From Chlamydiia bacterium (GTDB lineage Bacteria > Chlamydiota > Chlamydiia > Chlamydiales > GCA-2402025): 34,623 nt of DNA. How positions within the stretch are numbered: position 1 is the stretch's first letter; each line of letters begins with the position of its first letter. The notes under the pieces are model-generated. The model did no database searches. It had not been told where the DNA came from and saw only the letters and a program-made list of their open reading frames with translations. The DNA lies in the NCBI GenBank assembly GCA_022601395.1, contig JAJACS010000019.1:1-34623 (forward strand), written 5' to 3'. Positions 8,326 through 16,013 of this stretch are shown here, one piece after another. The position numbers were made by a program, and so were the translations under genes.

Positions 8326-9807
8326 CTATAGATCCGTTACATGGTTTTTAAAGAACTCATAGAGAAGTCTAACACCAGCACCTGTCGCAGAAGATCTATG
8401 ATAATCTCTTGGAGACTCTAAAAATGCTGGTCCCGCGATATCTAAATGAGCCCAAGGAGTTTCTTCAACAAACTCTTTGAGGAACATAGCAGAAAACGAT
8501 AGCGATCCTGCTCGTGAACCAGAGTTCCTAATATCCGCAATACTTGACGAAATCAAATCTTTGTAATCGTCATCAAGAGGCATCTCCCATACTCTATCAC
8601 CAGAGCTTTCTCCTGCTGCATATATAGCATTTGCAAACTTCTTAGTGTTTGAGAATAGCGCACTCTTACAAGAACCAAGAGCTACTTCAGCAGCACCTGT
8701 TAGTGTTGCTAAGTCAATGATTCGATTTGGTTTTAGATTTTTTACCGCATAGCTCAAAGAGTCTGCTAGTGCAAGTCTACCTTCAGCGTCTGTGTTTGTA
8801 ATTTCAACTGTAGTTCCAGAGTACCCAGTATAAACGTCACCTGGTTTAAAGCTATTTTTTCCAATAGAGTTTTCCGTAGCAGCTACAATTGCTGTGACAT
8901 TAACCTTAAGGTCAAGAGCTGCAATAGCTCTTATTGCGCCAAGTACAGCAGCACCCCCGCCCATATCGCACTTCATTATAACCATTCCAGAAGTAGGCTT
9001 CAGACTAAGCCCTCCTGTATCATATGTAATCCCTTTTCCAACAATTACGCTGTGATCATCAGAGTTCGGGTTCCCTTTATAAGAAACGATAATAAAGTAA
9101 GGCTCTGTTGGAGATGATTTTGCTACAGCTTCAAACAGTCCTAGTTTTTGCTTTTCAATTTCACTGCGATCAAACGCTTCTACTTTAATTTTCTTAGAAA
9201 GCTTTTCAAGGCTCTTTGCACTTTCGACAAGGTACTTTGGAGTAATATCATCTGCGTTGCCATTTACGAGGTCTCTTGAGTAGTTCACAGACTCTGCAAC
9301 AAGCTTGGCCTCTTTGATCGTATCATTACACTTGCAGTCAGCAAGAATTCTTACAGACTTTAAACCATCTTCTTTGAGCTCTTTCTTAGATCTATAGTTA
9401 TTGTATGAATAATTCGTTAAACAAAAAGATTCTGCAAGAAGATAGCAAACCTCTTCATCTTTAAACTTACTATGAGAAAAACTACAAATACTGACATCTT
9501 TAAGACTTTTTGCAAGCGCGCACTTTGTTGCTGATGCAACAGCTCTTCTTAAAGATTCCTTCGTTAGTTTTTTCTTTTCTCCAAGCCCAAGAAGAATCAG
9601 TCTTTTTTCCTTTAAGTCTCTTGTGTAGATAAGAGAAGTTTCCTTCAATTTCCCTTTAAAGTCTCCAAGGTCAATGATTGGATTAACCTCTTCTGAAACT
9701 AGACCATCACATGCTGCAATCATGCATGTCCCATCTTCAATAAAGCAGGGTACAATAAGTGCATCAGAAGCTTTTTGATTCTCTTTTTTCTCTAAGGTTA
9801 TTTCCAT
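8326..9807 (-). CDS. pepA: Leucyl aminopeptidase (M17)
   Basis: A cytosolic dinuclear-metal aminopeptidase that removes N-terminal residues from peptides. The M17 signature NTDAEGRLALADSL is present, as are the metal-ligand segments GKGITYDTGGLSLKP and MKCDMGGGAAVLGA. The frame stays open upstream to 9930, but I place the start at ATG 9807 (493 aa), close to the usual family length. GGAGAG lies just before it, and the upstream 41 codons cover a terminator hairpin plus the tail of ssb. The order ssb-pepA is, from memory, conserved in Chlamydia. The pseudouridine synthase and GT9 genes follow almost without gaps. Confidence 0.92.
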   Translation of the reverse strand: MEITLEKKENQKASDALIVPCFIEDGTCMIAACDGLVSEEVNPIIDLGDFKGKLKETSLIYTRDLKEKRLILLGLGEKKKLTKESLRRAVASATKCALAKSLKDVSICSFSHSKFKDEEVCYLLAESFCLTNYSYNNYRSKKELKEDGLKSVRILADCKCNDTIKEAKLVAESVNYSRDLVNGNADDITPKYLVESAKSLEKLSKKIKVEAFDRSEIEKQKLGLFEAVAKSSPTEPYFIIVSYKGNPNSDDHSVIVGKGITYDTGGLSLKPTSGMVIMKCDMGGGAAVLGAIRAIAALDLKVNVTAIVAATENSIGKNSFKPGDVYTGYSGTTVEITNTDAEGRLALADSLSYAVKNLKPNRIIDLATLTGAAEVALGSCKSALFSNTKKFANAIYAAGESSGDRVWEMPLDDDYKDLISSSIADIRNSGSRAGSLSFSAMFLKEFVEETPWAHLDIAGPAFLESPRDYHRSSATGAGVRLLYEFFKNHVTDL

Positions 9808-9828
9808 CGTCTCTCCACTACAAGTGAG

Positions 9829-9856
9829 AAAAAGCCCACATAGAATGAGGGCTTTT
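9829..9856 (-). terminator. Intrinsic terminator between ssb and pepA
   Basis: On the minus strand AAAAGCCC pairs with GGGCTTTT (arms 9849-9856 and 9830-9837, 8 base pairs, 11-base loop) and runs into five U. It lies between the ssb stop and the pepA start, only 22 bases before the chosen pepA ATG. It would end most ssb transcripts. Downstream pepA then depends on read-through or on a promoter overlapping the hairpin. Confidence 0.75.
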
Positions 9857-9889
9857 CCAATATGTTTTACTAAGTGATGTATTCGCTCA

Positions 9890-10405
9890 TTAAAATGGGA
9901 TTTCATCATCATTAAATGCAGAAGCTCCACCTTGACCCGTCATTGAATTCGTTGGCTGAAAGCTTGCACTTTCTGCGAATGGTGAATTTTGCTGTTGCGG
10001 TTGCTTTGGAGCACTTCCAAAAGGATTCGCTTGCTGCGCTTGCGGCTGCGCTCCACCTTGTGCAGACTGACCATCATTCTGCCTCTGATCAGACTTTCCA
10101 AAAGGAGAGAACATCAGATTGCTTGCTGTGATATTCAGTGAAATTTGCGGCTTGCCTTCTCTATCTGTGAATATCTCTGGCTTTGAAAGATCTCCAGCAA
10201 CCATCGCTGGGCTGCCTTTCTTAAAATAAGGGATGATTTTATCGAATTGCTCTCCCCATATAGTGACCTTCCACCAAATAGTCTCTTCTTTTCCAGATCT
10301 TCTGCTATTACACGCTACTCTTAAAGTTGTGACTTTTTGACCAGAAGATGTAAAACGCACTTCAGGATCAGCACCTAAATGCCCTGCAATTAAAATATGA
10401 TTCAT
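9890..10405 (-). CDS. ssb: Single-stranded DNA-binding protein
   Basis: The N-terminal OB fold (residues 1-105) opens with MNHILIAGHLGADPEVRF and contains VTTLRVACN and WWKVTIWGEQFDKI, typical of bacterial SSB. A flexible Gln/Pro/Ala/Gly-rich linker (about residues 106-160) leads to the acidic tip DDEIPF, which recruits replication and repair partners. Length 171 aa is normal. The start is supported by TGAGG seven bases upstream. It is followed by its own terminator and then pepA. Confidence 0.97.
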   Translation of the reverse strand: MNHILIAGHLGADPEVRFTSSGQKVTTLRVACNSRRSGKEETIWWKVTIWGEQFDKIIPYFKKGSPAMVAGDLSKPEIFTDREGKPQISLNITASNLMFSPFGKSDQRQNDGQSAQGGAQPQAQQANPFGSAPKQPQQQNSPFAESASFQPTNSMTGQGGASAFNDDEIPF

Positions 10406-10480
10406 TAGTTTTCCTCAAAAAAATATATACGCGGTATGTATTCATTTTCCCATGAACATCTTAAAACAGCAAGTAAAACT

Positions 10481-10975
10481 CTACTCTTCAGCTGCTGGAA
10501 GAGCAGAAGGAATTTCTCGAATTTTCCTGCAACTAAGGCAATTATGCGTTGGATTATGAGCTGTACAAATAATAAAAATTTGAACTGATACATCGTAATC
10601 AATTTCAGGGGCTCTCTGCACAAAACAACAAAACCTTGACCTTCTCTCAGGAAAAATTTGTTCATTACCATGTGTAAATACCCAATTTTCATTTGGCTCT
10701 ATGTAAGATGAGCCTATATTTGGAATTTTCTTACTCACATAAAGTTCTACATGACTCTCCGCTAAATTAAACTCAGTACATAACTTTGTTTTTAAGGCCA
10801 AAGCCGTTAGATCCGGGTCATGTAAAACTTTTGCTATGTAGTCTGTTGTGTCAAGCTTATGAGAGGCTGGAGCAACTTTACTGCTTACACCCGAACCTGA
10901 ATTCCTATTTACATAAACACCTAAGGTGCAAGAAGAGTTCGTTCCCATATTTATTAAACGCGTATTTGAGGACAT
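10481..10975 (-). CDS. Small Cys-containing protein of unknown function (164 aa), possible beta-grasp domain
   Basis: No family is recognised. AAGG six bases before the ATG supports the start. The middle (residues 55-80) reads LKTKLCTEFNLAESHVELYV, which has the helix-then-strand spacing of a ubiquitin-like beta-grasp fold and resembles the corresponding stretch of the neighbouring 162-residue protein. The C-terminal third is cysteine-rich (CC at 116-117, C137, and CLSC at 146-149), so a metal site or disulfides are possible. There is no signal peptide. It lies 44 bases downstream of that neighbour on the same strand, so the pair is probably co-transcribed, upstream of ssb. The two may be diverged paralogues; this is inference. 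Confidence 0.72.
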   Translation of the reverse strand: MSSNTRLINMGTNSSCTLGVYVNRNSGSGVSSKVAPASHKLDTTDYIAKVLHDPDLTALALKTKLCTEFNLAESHVELYVSKKIPNIGSSYIEPNENWVFTHGNEQIFPERRSRFCCFVQRAPEIDYDVSVQIFIICTAHNPTHNCLSCRKIREIPSALPAAEE

Positions 10976-11019
10976 ACAAAACCTTATGTTAAAATTAAAA
11001 GCGGATTAGTACTAAAGAT

Positions 11020-11508
11020 CTAGTCATAAATAAAAACTTTTTGCCCTACTAAAGAGCTCAAGTAGGAACATGCATTTGAAGCAGAATCAAAAAAATCACA
11101 AGCAACTTTAGGACAGCTAAATGCCAAATTAATCCAAATAGCATCTGTTTTACGCGCAATACCTGCAGCTCGTGCAACGGCATCCGCAGCTGCCATTTCA
11201 GGTGTAGCAGAAACGGGAAAACTTGCCAGTTTCTGCTCGTCACTAATCACTTCAAATGTTCTTTCTACACTATCTTCTCCAGAAACTGATAGGCTCAAAT
11301 GAGTAGAATCGATCCCCAGTTCCTTTTGGATTAAATCCTTTATTCTCTGCGCTGTATCAGCTTCAGAGTAATGTATAACAAAGGAAAGGTCTTTTTTCTT
11401 TCCTCCAGATTTAGACATCGTAGAAACTACTGATTGATTCTGTATTAATAAAGTCGCTCGTAATTGATCAACTCCTGATCCGTGAACATATAGATTTGCG
11501 GAACTCAT
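11020..11508 (-). CDS. Small protein with a ubiquitin-like N-terminal region (162 aa)
   Basis: No named family is recognised. Residues 41-77 align without gaps to human ubiquitin 11-47 as I remember it. Asp51-Thr52, Ile56-Lys57, Ile60-Gln61, Gly65-Ile66, Leu73 and Gly77 match ubiquitin D21-T22, V26-K27, I30-Q31, G35-I36, L43 and G47. This covers strand 2, the central helix and strand 3 of a beta-grasp fold. There is no C-terminal Gly-Gly, so it is not a conjugatable modifier. Instead an Ala-rich segment (residues 105-117) and a region with three Cys follow. A good AAGGAAG precedes the ATG. No signal peptide is present. The next gene downstream on the same strand is a possible paralogue. The fold assignment is by eye only. 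Confidence 0.72.
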   Translation of the reverse strand: MSSANLYVHGSGVDQLRATLLIQNQSVVSTMSKSGGKKKDLSFVIHYSEADTAQRIKDLIQKELGIDSTHLSLSVSGEDSVERTFEVISDEQKLASFPVSATPEMAAADAVARAAGIARKTDAIWINLAFSCPKVACDFFDSASNACSYLSSLVGQKVFIYD

Positions 11509-11932
11509 TAAACTTCCTTTTTAATTTTTGGGAGCAAGATACTAACAACTTTTTAATAATAAACAAGCTGAACTTTCCCCTCTTAAGACCCTAGAGAGGT
11601 TCATAAAATATTTATTATGAGATTTTTGTTTAAGCACAAACAACACATCAAAAACCCGACTAACTAACATCTTATTAAAATTAAAACGAACTTAAAAACG
11701 AACCCTTCTAACTTCAACATGAAAATCTCAAATTACTAAAAAAAATAAAAAAATTTTATTAACCGCATTTCCTCTATGGAGCCCCTCTAGGGAGGCTTTT
11801 ATCAGTTTTTATAATTAAACAGGACAAACTGCTATATAAAAAAAATTAGACAAAAAAATTCGTAATAAGATAAGAAGAAAATTCGACTATAACGTGAGCC
11901 TAACTTTTTTATTTTAAGGATACATAAACACC
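11509..11932. other. 424-base intergenic region between divergent unknown genes
   Basis: This is the only gene-free stretch above 300 bases. It is very AT-rich except for two short GC-richer patches that are near inverted copies of each other: CCCTAGAGAGG at 11589-11599 and CCCCTCTAGGG at 11782-11792. The second forms a small hairpin (11780-11797) followed by TTTTAT. A TATAAC at 11888-11893 may be the -10 of the 635-residue gene. It must also hold the promoter of the minus-strand pair. No ORF, tRNA or recognisable riboswitch is seen. Confidence 0.55.
11780..11801 (+). terminator. Weak terminator-like hairpin with no visible upstream gene
   Basis: AGCC pairs with GGCT around a mismatched inner section with a CTAG loop, and TTTTAT follows on the plus strand. 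The upstream genes all run on the minus strand, so a plus-strand terminator here would make sense only for a short untranslated transcript. The stem is short and this may be chance. Confidence 0.25.
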
Positions 11933-13840
11933 ATGCAAGATGTCGCAGACTCTTTTTATGATGATAATAGCCAAGGTAACAACTCTTCTAGCCTTGATAA
12001 AGAAAAGCTAGAGCTACCAAAGCTGAAAGGAAAAGAACTTTTAACCAAAGCTCACTTATATCCTATCGATGAAACAGAAGACTTTCACGATCCTTTTTCA
12101 GATCTTAGCTTATTCCTATCTAAGCAGATAAAGTCTGAAGTCCAAAGAAATGGATCCTCTAAGCAATGGTCACAGAAAATTGAAAAAGATCTACTTAAAA
12201 AGATCTTACCAGAATTTAAAGTCAAATTCCCAAAATATAGACTTGGTGTTTCCGCAGTTAAAAAGGTTTGGGAAAAAGTATCTTATTATTACGGAAAGGT
12301 ACAAACACAAAAAGAAGCTATCAAAAGTGATGGCAAATTGAATATTGAGTATATGATCAAAGAAAACTTAAGAGGTTGCCAAACCCTTAAGCCTTCTTTT
12401 GATATGCCAGAGTACAATACAGCTCACCAGCTTGCTATTAAAATGAGCGAGTGTATCGCAACTCTAGATGGCGTAAGACCAAGGCTTGACCACCTAACAA
12501 AAACAATCTGGGCAGCTCAAAAACATATGCTAAAGTCTCTTCCTACAAATGCATCAAAAAATGCATTTGAGGAATATGACAACATAGATAAATTAATTGT
12601 CCGTATGCTCCTTGAGAAAACAGCTGAAAATCATGCTACATGCAAAATTGACCTAGCTGAATCAATAAAAAACCAGTTCCACATGATCCGCGATCTTGTG
12701 AAGGATACTCCTAAAGAAAACCTTTATCAAAATATTGCAAAGGTCATTGCTAAGAAGTTTTATAAAAATACAAGTATGTATCATCTTCTTAACCAAGATG
12801 AAAAAGACACCATTTACAACTTCATACAAAAACAAATTAAAATTGTAGCATCTGATGCTTCTATGACAGATGAAACTGTTGTAATCGAAACAATGCAGAG
12901 AGTTCTTGCTCTATATCCACTAGCACACTGCCTTCCAAGAAACCTTGATCTTGAAACAGTCAAGCAAACAATTGATTACGTTTACGATATGAACACACAA
13001 ACAAAGCCTTTTCCAGTATCATTTCTGGATCAAGGTCTTGTAGCATTTATTCATGCAGAAATGCATTTCTACAAAAGAAAGCAGCTATTTGACGATTATG
13101 AAGAAGTGCAAAAAAACATCTTAGAAACTATCACAGATGCTCGCAGCCTGCCACTTTGGCAAGAGAGCTATCAGGAAGAACTTGAGATTTTCATCTGGGA
13201 ACATTTCGACTCAAAAGCACCACTCTCTGAAGAAGAAAGCGCTACTCTTGAAAATGAAATCGCAAATGTTCTCTTAGACTTTCCTAATACTTCATTTAGA
13301 AATGCGATCTATCATGTTATGGACTTTTTCAAGAAGACAAAGGACCTTCTTGTAAAAAAGGAATCCGATGAGCAGGAATTTCTTTGGGATGATATCCATC
13401 ATAAAATAGAGCTATGGACCGTGCAAAACGACATGCTTTGCAGATGGATCCACTTTGACCCAAATACCCCTCTATTAAAACTTATTTCTAGCTACTTCGA
13501 GAAGAATGAAGATGCAGATAAGAAAAATCATCAAGAGATCGTTGATACAATTTTTACTTCTTTTAGAGATTCAAACCCAAGCGCTATCATTGATGAGAGC
13601 TTGCTAAAAGCAAGGGTATGGATCCTATATAAATATTTCTGGTACCACCACCAAGCAGATGGAGAAGAATCCTCTCTAGATCGCTTCATCAAATGGCACC
13701 TAAAGGATATTTTCTATACACACAGCGAACTAGATCTCGAAGCACAGATAACGATCCTTGAAAAAAGGCTCATTACTCTGCTACCTCTGACACCCTTTAG
13801 CAGAAAGAAAATTGAACGCATGGTTAAGGCTTGCGCTTAA
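11933..13840 (+). CDS. Protein of unknown function (635 aa)
   Basis: No family is recognised. The protein is soluble-looking, rich in charged and aromatic residues and predicted mostly helical. It lacks a signal peptide, membrane segments, repeats and any catalytic motif I can name. The first 40 residues are acidic and Ser/Asn-rich (DDNSQGNNSSS near residues 9-19), like the disordered N-termini of secreted proteins. Trp, Phe and His are frequent in the C-terminal half (for example YKYFWYHHQADGEE near residue 565). AAGGA lies 12 bases before the ATG, a longer spacing than usual. The PAP2 gene begins 25 bases after its stop. I found no clear similarity to the 1519-residue protein. A role as an effector is possible but unsupported beyond composition and context. 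Confidence 0.8.
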   Translation: MQDVADSFYDDNSQGNNSSSLDKEKLELPKLKGKELLTKAHLYPIDETEDFHDPFSDLSLFLSKQIKSEVQRNGSSKQWSQKIEKDLLKKILPEFKVKFPKYRLGVSAVKKVWEKVSYYYGKVQTQKEAIKSDGKLNIEYMIKENLRGCQTLKPSFDMPEYNTAHQLAIKMSECIATLDGVRPRLDHLTKTIWAAQKHMLKSLPTNASKNAFEEYDNIDKLIVRMLLEKTAENHATCKIDLAESIKNQFHMIRDLVKDTPKENLYQNIAKVIAKKFYKNTSMYHLLNQDEKDTIYNFIQKQIKIVASDASMTDETVVIETMQRVLALYPLAHCLPRNLDLETVKQTIDYVYDMNTQTKPFPVSFLDQGLVAFIHAEMHFYKRKQLFDDYEEVQKNILETITDARSLPLWQESYQEELEIFIWEHFDSKAPLSEEESATLENEIANVLLDFPNTSFRNAIYHVMDFFKKTKDLLVKKESDEQEFLWDDIHHKIELWTVQNDMLCRWIHFDPNTPLLKLISSYFEKNEDADKKNHQEIVDTIFTSFRDSNPSAIIDESLLKARVWILYKYFWYHHQADGEESSLDRFIKWHLKDIFYTHSELDLEAQITILEKRLITLLPLTPFSRKKIERMVKACA

Positions 13841-13865
13841 GAATTTTTCTGGTAATAATTGTCTC

Positions 13866-14756
13866 ATGGAATATCTAATTCATTTGCGAGACTCTGGCAT
13901 GAGTTTGATCCACTTCGTTCAGAAGTGGAATAACCCCTATTTTTTTGAGTTTATAAAGTTTCTAAACTATTTTGATACGAAGTATTTCTATTTTGTTTTT
14001 TTTCCCGTTATTTGGATGCTTTTCGGCACTTACCACGGTCGTAAAATTTTCATCCTATTTTATCTTTGCGGAATCTCTAATCACATTTTAAAACGATTCT
14101 TTGCTCTTGTTAGACCTTTCCATGACGATCCAAGCGTTGCAGTTATAAAGCTTGGAGAATACGGCTTTCCAAGCGGTGCAGCACAATCGACTATGCTTCT
14201 ATGCCTTTTGCTCATCTATCACTGGAAAAGCAGATGGGCGTGGCCCATTGGAATCGGATACACCCTTCTCATCTCTTTCTCTAGAATCTATCTTGGAGTT
14301 CACTACCCTCTAGATATCTATGGAGGCTGGATTGCAGGTGCAGCTCTCTTCATTCTCTATGTGTATCTATTTCCACAAATAGAAAAAGCTTTTAGAAAAG
14401 CCACTCATTTAGGAGTACTTGTTACGTATCTCGTTGTACTAGGCCTTACCTATTTCCCTCATTCGCCAAAGGTTTTTTACTACTCATCTCTTGCAATTGG
14501 AATGGCCATTGGAGTTTTTGTGATGCATCATTACGAAATTTCTATTCCAAAGACAAGGTTGCTTGTAAAGATCTTTGTACAAGTGCCTATTACCATTTTA
14601 GGGCTTTTTATCATTGTTCTTTGCAACCACTTTATTTCCTTTAAACCAGCATTTATCCATGACTTTATATTTTTAGCCTTACTTGGTTTTTGGATAGGAT
14701 ACTTAGCTTATTACAGCTCCTATATCCCAGGATTGTTTAAAACAGATGCAAAGTAA
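13866..14756 (+). CDS. PAP2-family membrane phosphatase with altered motif 2
   Basis: A multi-pass membrane protein with about six to eight hydrophobic helices. The three PAP2 motifs are in order: KRFFALVRP (Lys76, Arg83, Pro84), FPSGAAQ (residues 101-107), and SRIYLGVHYPLD (Ser139, Arg140, His146, Asp150). Motif 2 is normally PSGH. Here the His is Ala105, while the motif 3 nucleophile His146 is kept. Family members dephosphorylate lipid phosphates such as undecaprenyl pyrophosphate or phosphatidate at the membrane. I start at ATG 13866 (296 aa); an in-frame TTG at 13812 would overlap the upstream gene and adds a stretch without a membrane segment. It converges on lgt with a 5-base gap. Confidence 0.87.
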   Translation: MEYLIHLRDSGMSLIHFVQKWNNPYFFEFIKFLNYFDTKYFYFVFFPVIWMLFGTYHGRKIFILFYLCGISNHILKRFFALVRPFHDDPSVAVIKLGEYGFPSGAAQSTMLLCLLLIYHWKSRWAWPIGIGYTLLISFSRIYLGVHYPLDIYGGWIAGAALFILYVYLFPQIEKAFRKATHLGVLVTYLVVLGLTYFPHSPKVFYYSSLAIGMAIGVFVMHHYEISIPKTRLLVKIFVQVPITILGLFIIVLCNHFISFKPAFIHDFIFLALLGFWIGYLAYYSSYIPGLFKTDAK

Positions 14757-14761
14757 AAGAA

Positions 14762-15976
14762 TTAACTAGATGATTCTGCGAGTTTAGAGCGATTCTTTCT
14801 CTTTTTTCTCATATACATCAGGATACACACACCAAGAAGAACTCCAGGTATGCTTAACAGCTGTCCCATATTCAAATAGCTCATTGCGTGAACGCTCTGC
14901 TCTTCTTTTATATACTCCACAAAGAAACGCAGACCAAAGACAAGTATAAAGAAGTATCCAGATACACGGCCTCTGAATTTTAGTGCGTTTTGATTTCTTA
15001 CAAGAAGCGCAAGCACTACAAGAGTGACAAGATATAATGCAGACTCATAAAGCTGGGCTGGATGCCTCATCACAGCAGCGCCACCTTCCATTGGGTCTCC
15101 GAAAATAATCCCTAAGAAAAAGCTTGTAGGTCGCCCAATGATTTCCTGATTGAAAAAATTACCAATACGGATCAGAACTGCAGCAAAGCAAGTTGGTATA
15201 GCAACAAGATCGATAAGTCTTAACACTGAGAGATCAGGCCAGTTCTTTCTTTGCTTTTTAATGAAAATGACAAAAGCAACAGCTATTGCCATTGCACCAC
15301 CATGACTCGCAAGGCCCCCTTCCCAGGTCTTTAGGATCTGCACCGGGTGAGTCAAATAATATAGAACATCTTCATAAAATAAAATATGACCTAGCCTAGC
15401 TCCGATAATTGTAGCTATGATGGTATATACCGTTAGCTTCTCTGTGAAATTCTTCGCCCTTTGACTCAAATCAACCAAACACTCTGGGAAAAATTTTTCA
15501 AAAAGCAAACGGAAGGAAATACTTCTTTTATCATTTTCACTTAGACTCCGGGATTGTTTTTCCAGAAATGGAAGAGACTCATGCTGAATCTTTGCTTTAA
15601 TTTTACTTGGAGCATCTCTCATGTATTTATTGAGGCTATCTAAAAGAGAGCTTTTGAAAGACTCATCAACAGAAACTCTTAAATCCCAGGATTGTATCTT
15701 CTCTCTTAAAGAAACCGGAATACTATCCAAGAACCCTTTTAAAAAGGGATGGTTTTGTTTGTTCCGAAGTGTCATTAAGAATCTCGCATAATCCTTAATA
15801 TCACTCTTCAAAAAATAGGGTTTAGATAATAAATACCCACGAAATAGATGCAATAGAATGAAGTAGCCAATTAAAAAGCCAAGGGCAAAAAATACCCCGT
15901 ACCAGGCAATAGGTCTACCCAAAAGAGGAATCGTAAAGATATCCCTACTTGGATTCCAATAGATCGCAGCTAACAT
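14762..15976 (-). CDS. lgt: Prolipoprotein diacylglyceryl transferase with large insertion
   Basis: Lgt moves a diacylglyceryl group from phosphatidylglycerol to the lipobox Cys of prolipoproteins in the inner membrane. Conserved elements are RPIAWYG (Tyr26), GARLGHILFYE (residues 192-202), GGLASHGGA (His225), and the signature RIGNFFNQEIIGRP (Arg270, Asn273, Glu278). The end carries QLYESALYL and LRFFVEYIKEEQ. The protein is 404 aa against roughly 270-290 for typical Lgt. The excess is an insertion of about 110 residues between the first membrane segment and the GARLG segment (about residues 50-178). It is charged, helical and hydrophilic, with no recognised domain. GGG precedes the ATG at suitable spacing. 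The small membrane-protein gene lies 37 bases upstream on the same strand. Confidence 0.95.
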   Translation of the reverse strand: MLAAIYWNPSRDIFTIPLLGRPIAWYGVFFALGFLIGYFILLHLFRGYLLSKPYFLKSDIKDYARFLMTLRNKQNHPFLKGFLDSIPVSLREKIQSWDLRVSVDESFKSSLLDSLNKYMRDAPSKIKAKIQHESLPFLEKQSRSLSENDKRSISFRLLFEKFFPECLVDLSQRAKNFTEKLTVYTIIATIIGARLGHILFYEDVLYYLTHPVQILKTWEGGLASHGGAMAIAVAFVIFIKKQRKNWPDLSVLRLIDLVAIPTCFAAVLIRIGNFFNQEIIGRPTSFFLGIIFGDPMEGGAAVMRHPAQLYESALYLVTLVVLALLVRNQNALKFRGRVSGYFFILVFGLRFFVEYIKEEQSVHAMSYLNMGQLLSIPGVLLGVCILMYMRKKRKNRSKLAESSS

Positions 15977-16013
15977 ATAAACCCTTAATTTTTAACGGAC
16001 TTAGTATAAAGAA

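Noticed and set aside
9808..9930. N-terminal extension of PepA with an apparent signal peptide
   Set aside because: It overlaps the ssb tail and an intrinsic terminator. A good ribosome-binding site and family length support ATG 9807.
10405..10692. 95-residue ORF on the minus strand before ssb
   Set aside because: It lies mostly inside the 164-residue gene in another frame, has no ribosome-binding site and resembles nothing.
248..13840. Homology between the 1519- and 635-residue unknown proteins
   Set aside because: Both are helical and charged, but I found no shared motif or collinear stretch by eye.
13812..13865. TTG start for the PAP2 gene overlapping the 635-residue gene
   Set aside because: The added residues do not resemble a membrane segment, and an ATG at 13866 gives a compact protein after the upstream stop.
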